Part shown: piece by piece, positions 6,074 through 7,212 of the stretch
Layout: every line of letters begins with the position of its first letter
Position numbering within the stretch: the stretch's first letter is position 1
Assembly (NCBI GenBank): GCA_013812565.1
Contig: JACCTF010000033.1
Coordinates: 1-7,212 of the forward strand
Direction: 5' to 3'
From: Pyrinomonadaceae bacterium
GTDB taxonomy: Bacteria > Acidobacteriota > Blastocatellia > Pyrinomonadales > Pyrinomonadaceae
Length of the DNA: 7,212 nt
Notes under the pieces: generated by a model
The model's input: the letters and a program-made list of their open reading frames with translations, nothing else
What the model was told of the DNA's origin: nothing
Database searches by the model: none
Translations under genes and position numbers: made by a program

Positions 6074-7212
6074 ATGCCTCGTAAAAACAGCAGACCTGAG
6101 TATGAACAGATAACTCGCGCACGGCGCACACAGGAAGGGATCGAAACAGAAGTCTTTGCCCCGAGCCGGTCGTCTCGCGCCGTTCGCTCAGCAGACAGCA
6201 ACGAAGCGACAGTGCGTTCCATAGCGGCAAAGAACCAGAATGCGACTTCGTTACCTGCATCCGGCGCGTTGATAAAGAAAGAGAACTGGCTTCTTAAACG
6301 CGGGCACGTCTTCAGCTACGCGGGATTGTTTCTCTTCACCGCCGTCCTTTATTTCCGTCCTTACGAGATCTTCCCATCACTCGCTGGGCTTTCCTCGATG
6401 GCATTTTGGATTGCCATCGCTACTGTGAGCATTTTTATTCCAACGCAATTTGCCTTGGAGGGTACGCTCACGGCGCGTCCGCGCGAAGTAAACTTTATTC
6501 TGTTGTTAACCGTGGCGGCACTTGTCTCAATAGTGTTTGCCATCAGCCCCGTGGACGCATGGAACACCTTTAACGAACTCTACATGAAGGTCGTTCTGAT
6601 GTTCATCATTACCGTGAACGTAGTTCGCACTCCGCGACGCTTAAAAGGATTAATGCTGCTGGCGTTGTCTGCCAGTGTCGTTGTGAGCATAAGCGCTATT
6701 AACGATTACCGTCTCGGGAATTTCACTGTTGAGGGATACCGGGTTACAGGCAGCATTCAAAAGGGAAGCGGTATGTTCGGTGATCCGAACGACATGGCCC
6801 TTACTTTAGTGATGATGATTCCCATTACCATCGCTCTATTTTTCACCTCACGCAACGTCATTAAAAAAATCCTTTATATCGTATGTGTTCTTTTAATGAT
6901 TTTAGGCATCACCTTTACGTTTTCTCGCGGAGGGTTTTTAGGGTTAGTCGGCATGGGTATTGCGCTCGCGTGGAAACTCGGTCGCCGTAATAGGTTTCTC
7001 ATGTCGGTGGCAATCGTTGTCGCGCTGGCGGGTTTTCTAGTGCTTGCGCCGGGTAATTACCGCAGCCGAATGGCAACGATTACCAGTCATGGCGGCGAAG
7101 CTTCTGCAATGTCGCGGCAAGAGCTTCTTAAAAGGTCAATCATAATAGCTTTGAAGAACCCACTGACCGGCGTCGGGATGGGAAACTTTGGAATCGTCTC
7201 AATAAGAAATAT
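6074..7212 (+). CDS. O-antigen ligase/Wzy-family polysaccharide membrane protein (3' truncated)
   Basis: The frame opens at ATG 6074, immediately after an in-frame TGA, and stays open to the right edge (379 codons and counting), so the C-terminus is missing. Residues 1-75 are hydrophilic and rich in Arg, Ser and Glu, a predicted cytoplasmic tail. From about 79 to 325 there are eight or nine hydrophobic segments. The family motif GxFxDPNDMA lies at 233-242, SRGG at 284-287 follows a hydrophobic helix, and the region after the last helix gives SRQELLKRS and then NPLTGVGMGNF from 362, matching the O-antigen ligase/polymerase (Wzy_C-type) superfamily. Such proteins join polyprenyl-linked glycan to lipid A core or to another glycan unit at the periplasmic face of the inner membrane. 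Whether this one ligates or polymerises cannot be told from sequence alone. Ribosome binding is weak (TTGGAATAAAGTGA before the ATG). A poor promoter-like pair, TTGGGA 6015-6020 and TAATAC 6039-6044, lies in the 202-base spacer after the sigma-like gene. Confidence 0.9.
   Translation, partial: MPRKNSRPEYEQITRARRTQEGIETEVFAPSRSSRAVRSADSNEATVRSIAAKNQNATSLPASGALIKKENWLLKRGHVFSYAGLFLFTAVLYFRPYEIFPSLAGLSSMAFWIAIATVSIFIPTQFALEGTLTARPREVNFILLLTVAALVSIVFAISPVDAWNTFNELYMKVVLMFIITVNVVRTPRRLKGLMLLALSASVVVSISAINDYRLGNFTVEGYRVTGSIQKGSGMFGDPNDMALTLVMMIPITIALFFTSRNVIKKILYIVCVLLMILGITFTFSRGGFLGLVGMGIALAWKLGRRNRFLMSVAIVVALAGFLVLAPGNYRSRMATITSHGGEASAMSRQELLKRSIIIALKNPLTGVGMGNFGIVSIRN

Noticed and set aside
1..7212. 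CRISPR arrays, tRNA or rRNA genes, insertion sequences
   Set aside because: No regularly spaced repeats, no cloverleaf or rRNA-like sequence, and no transposase or terminal inverted repeats were seen on reading either strand.

Overview
The window looks like part of a bacterial envelope or extracellular-polysaccharide locus with roughly balanced base composition. The protein styles (a DPM1-like family 2 glycosyltransferase, a small HxxxCxxC zinc-finger protein, an atypical sigma-like regulator and an O-antigen-ligase-type membrane protein) remind me of Acidobacteriota of the Blastocatellia type. That taxonomic guess comes from the look of the proteins only and is of low to moderate confidence. 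Both edges cut genes: the first gene lacks its N-terminal half and the last lacks its C-terminus.

Layout. Positions 1-443 (+) hold the C-terminal part of an NAD-dependent sugar-nucleotide epimerase/decarboxylase of the UDP-glucuronate decarboxylase (UDP-xylose synthase) type. After 50 bases comes a complete long-chain acyl-CoA synthetase (494-2326, +). A convergent spacer (2327-2476) holds a weak imperfect stem-loop and a 10-base direct repeat. On the minus strand lie a DPM1-like glycosyltransferase (3355 down to 2477) and, upstream of it, a 112-residue zinc-finger protein (3770 down to 3432). A long apparently non-coding stretch follows (about 3804-4722) with two clear inverted repeats; one encloses an AAGGAG ribosome-binding-like sequence. 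Then come a sigma-70-like regulator (best start 4723, end 5871, +) and a Wzy/O-antigen-ligase family polytopic membrane protein starting at 6074 and running off the right edge.

How the parts may work together (inference). The decarboxylase would supply a UDP-pentose, the glycosyltransferase would transfer sugar to a polyprenyl phosphate or other lipid carrier, and the ligase-family protein would polymerise or ligate glycan outside the inner membrane. The acyl-CoA synthetase would activate fatty acids, either for general metabolism or for lipid/acyl modification linked to the envelope. The zinc-finger protein resembles the zinc-binding anti-sigma fold and sits divergently from the sigma-like gene, so the two may form a local regulatory pair, but nothing in the sequence proves they interact.
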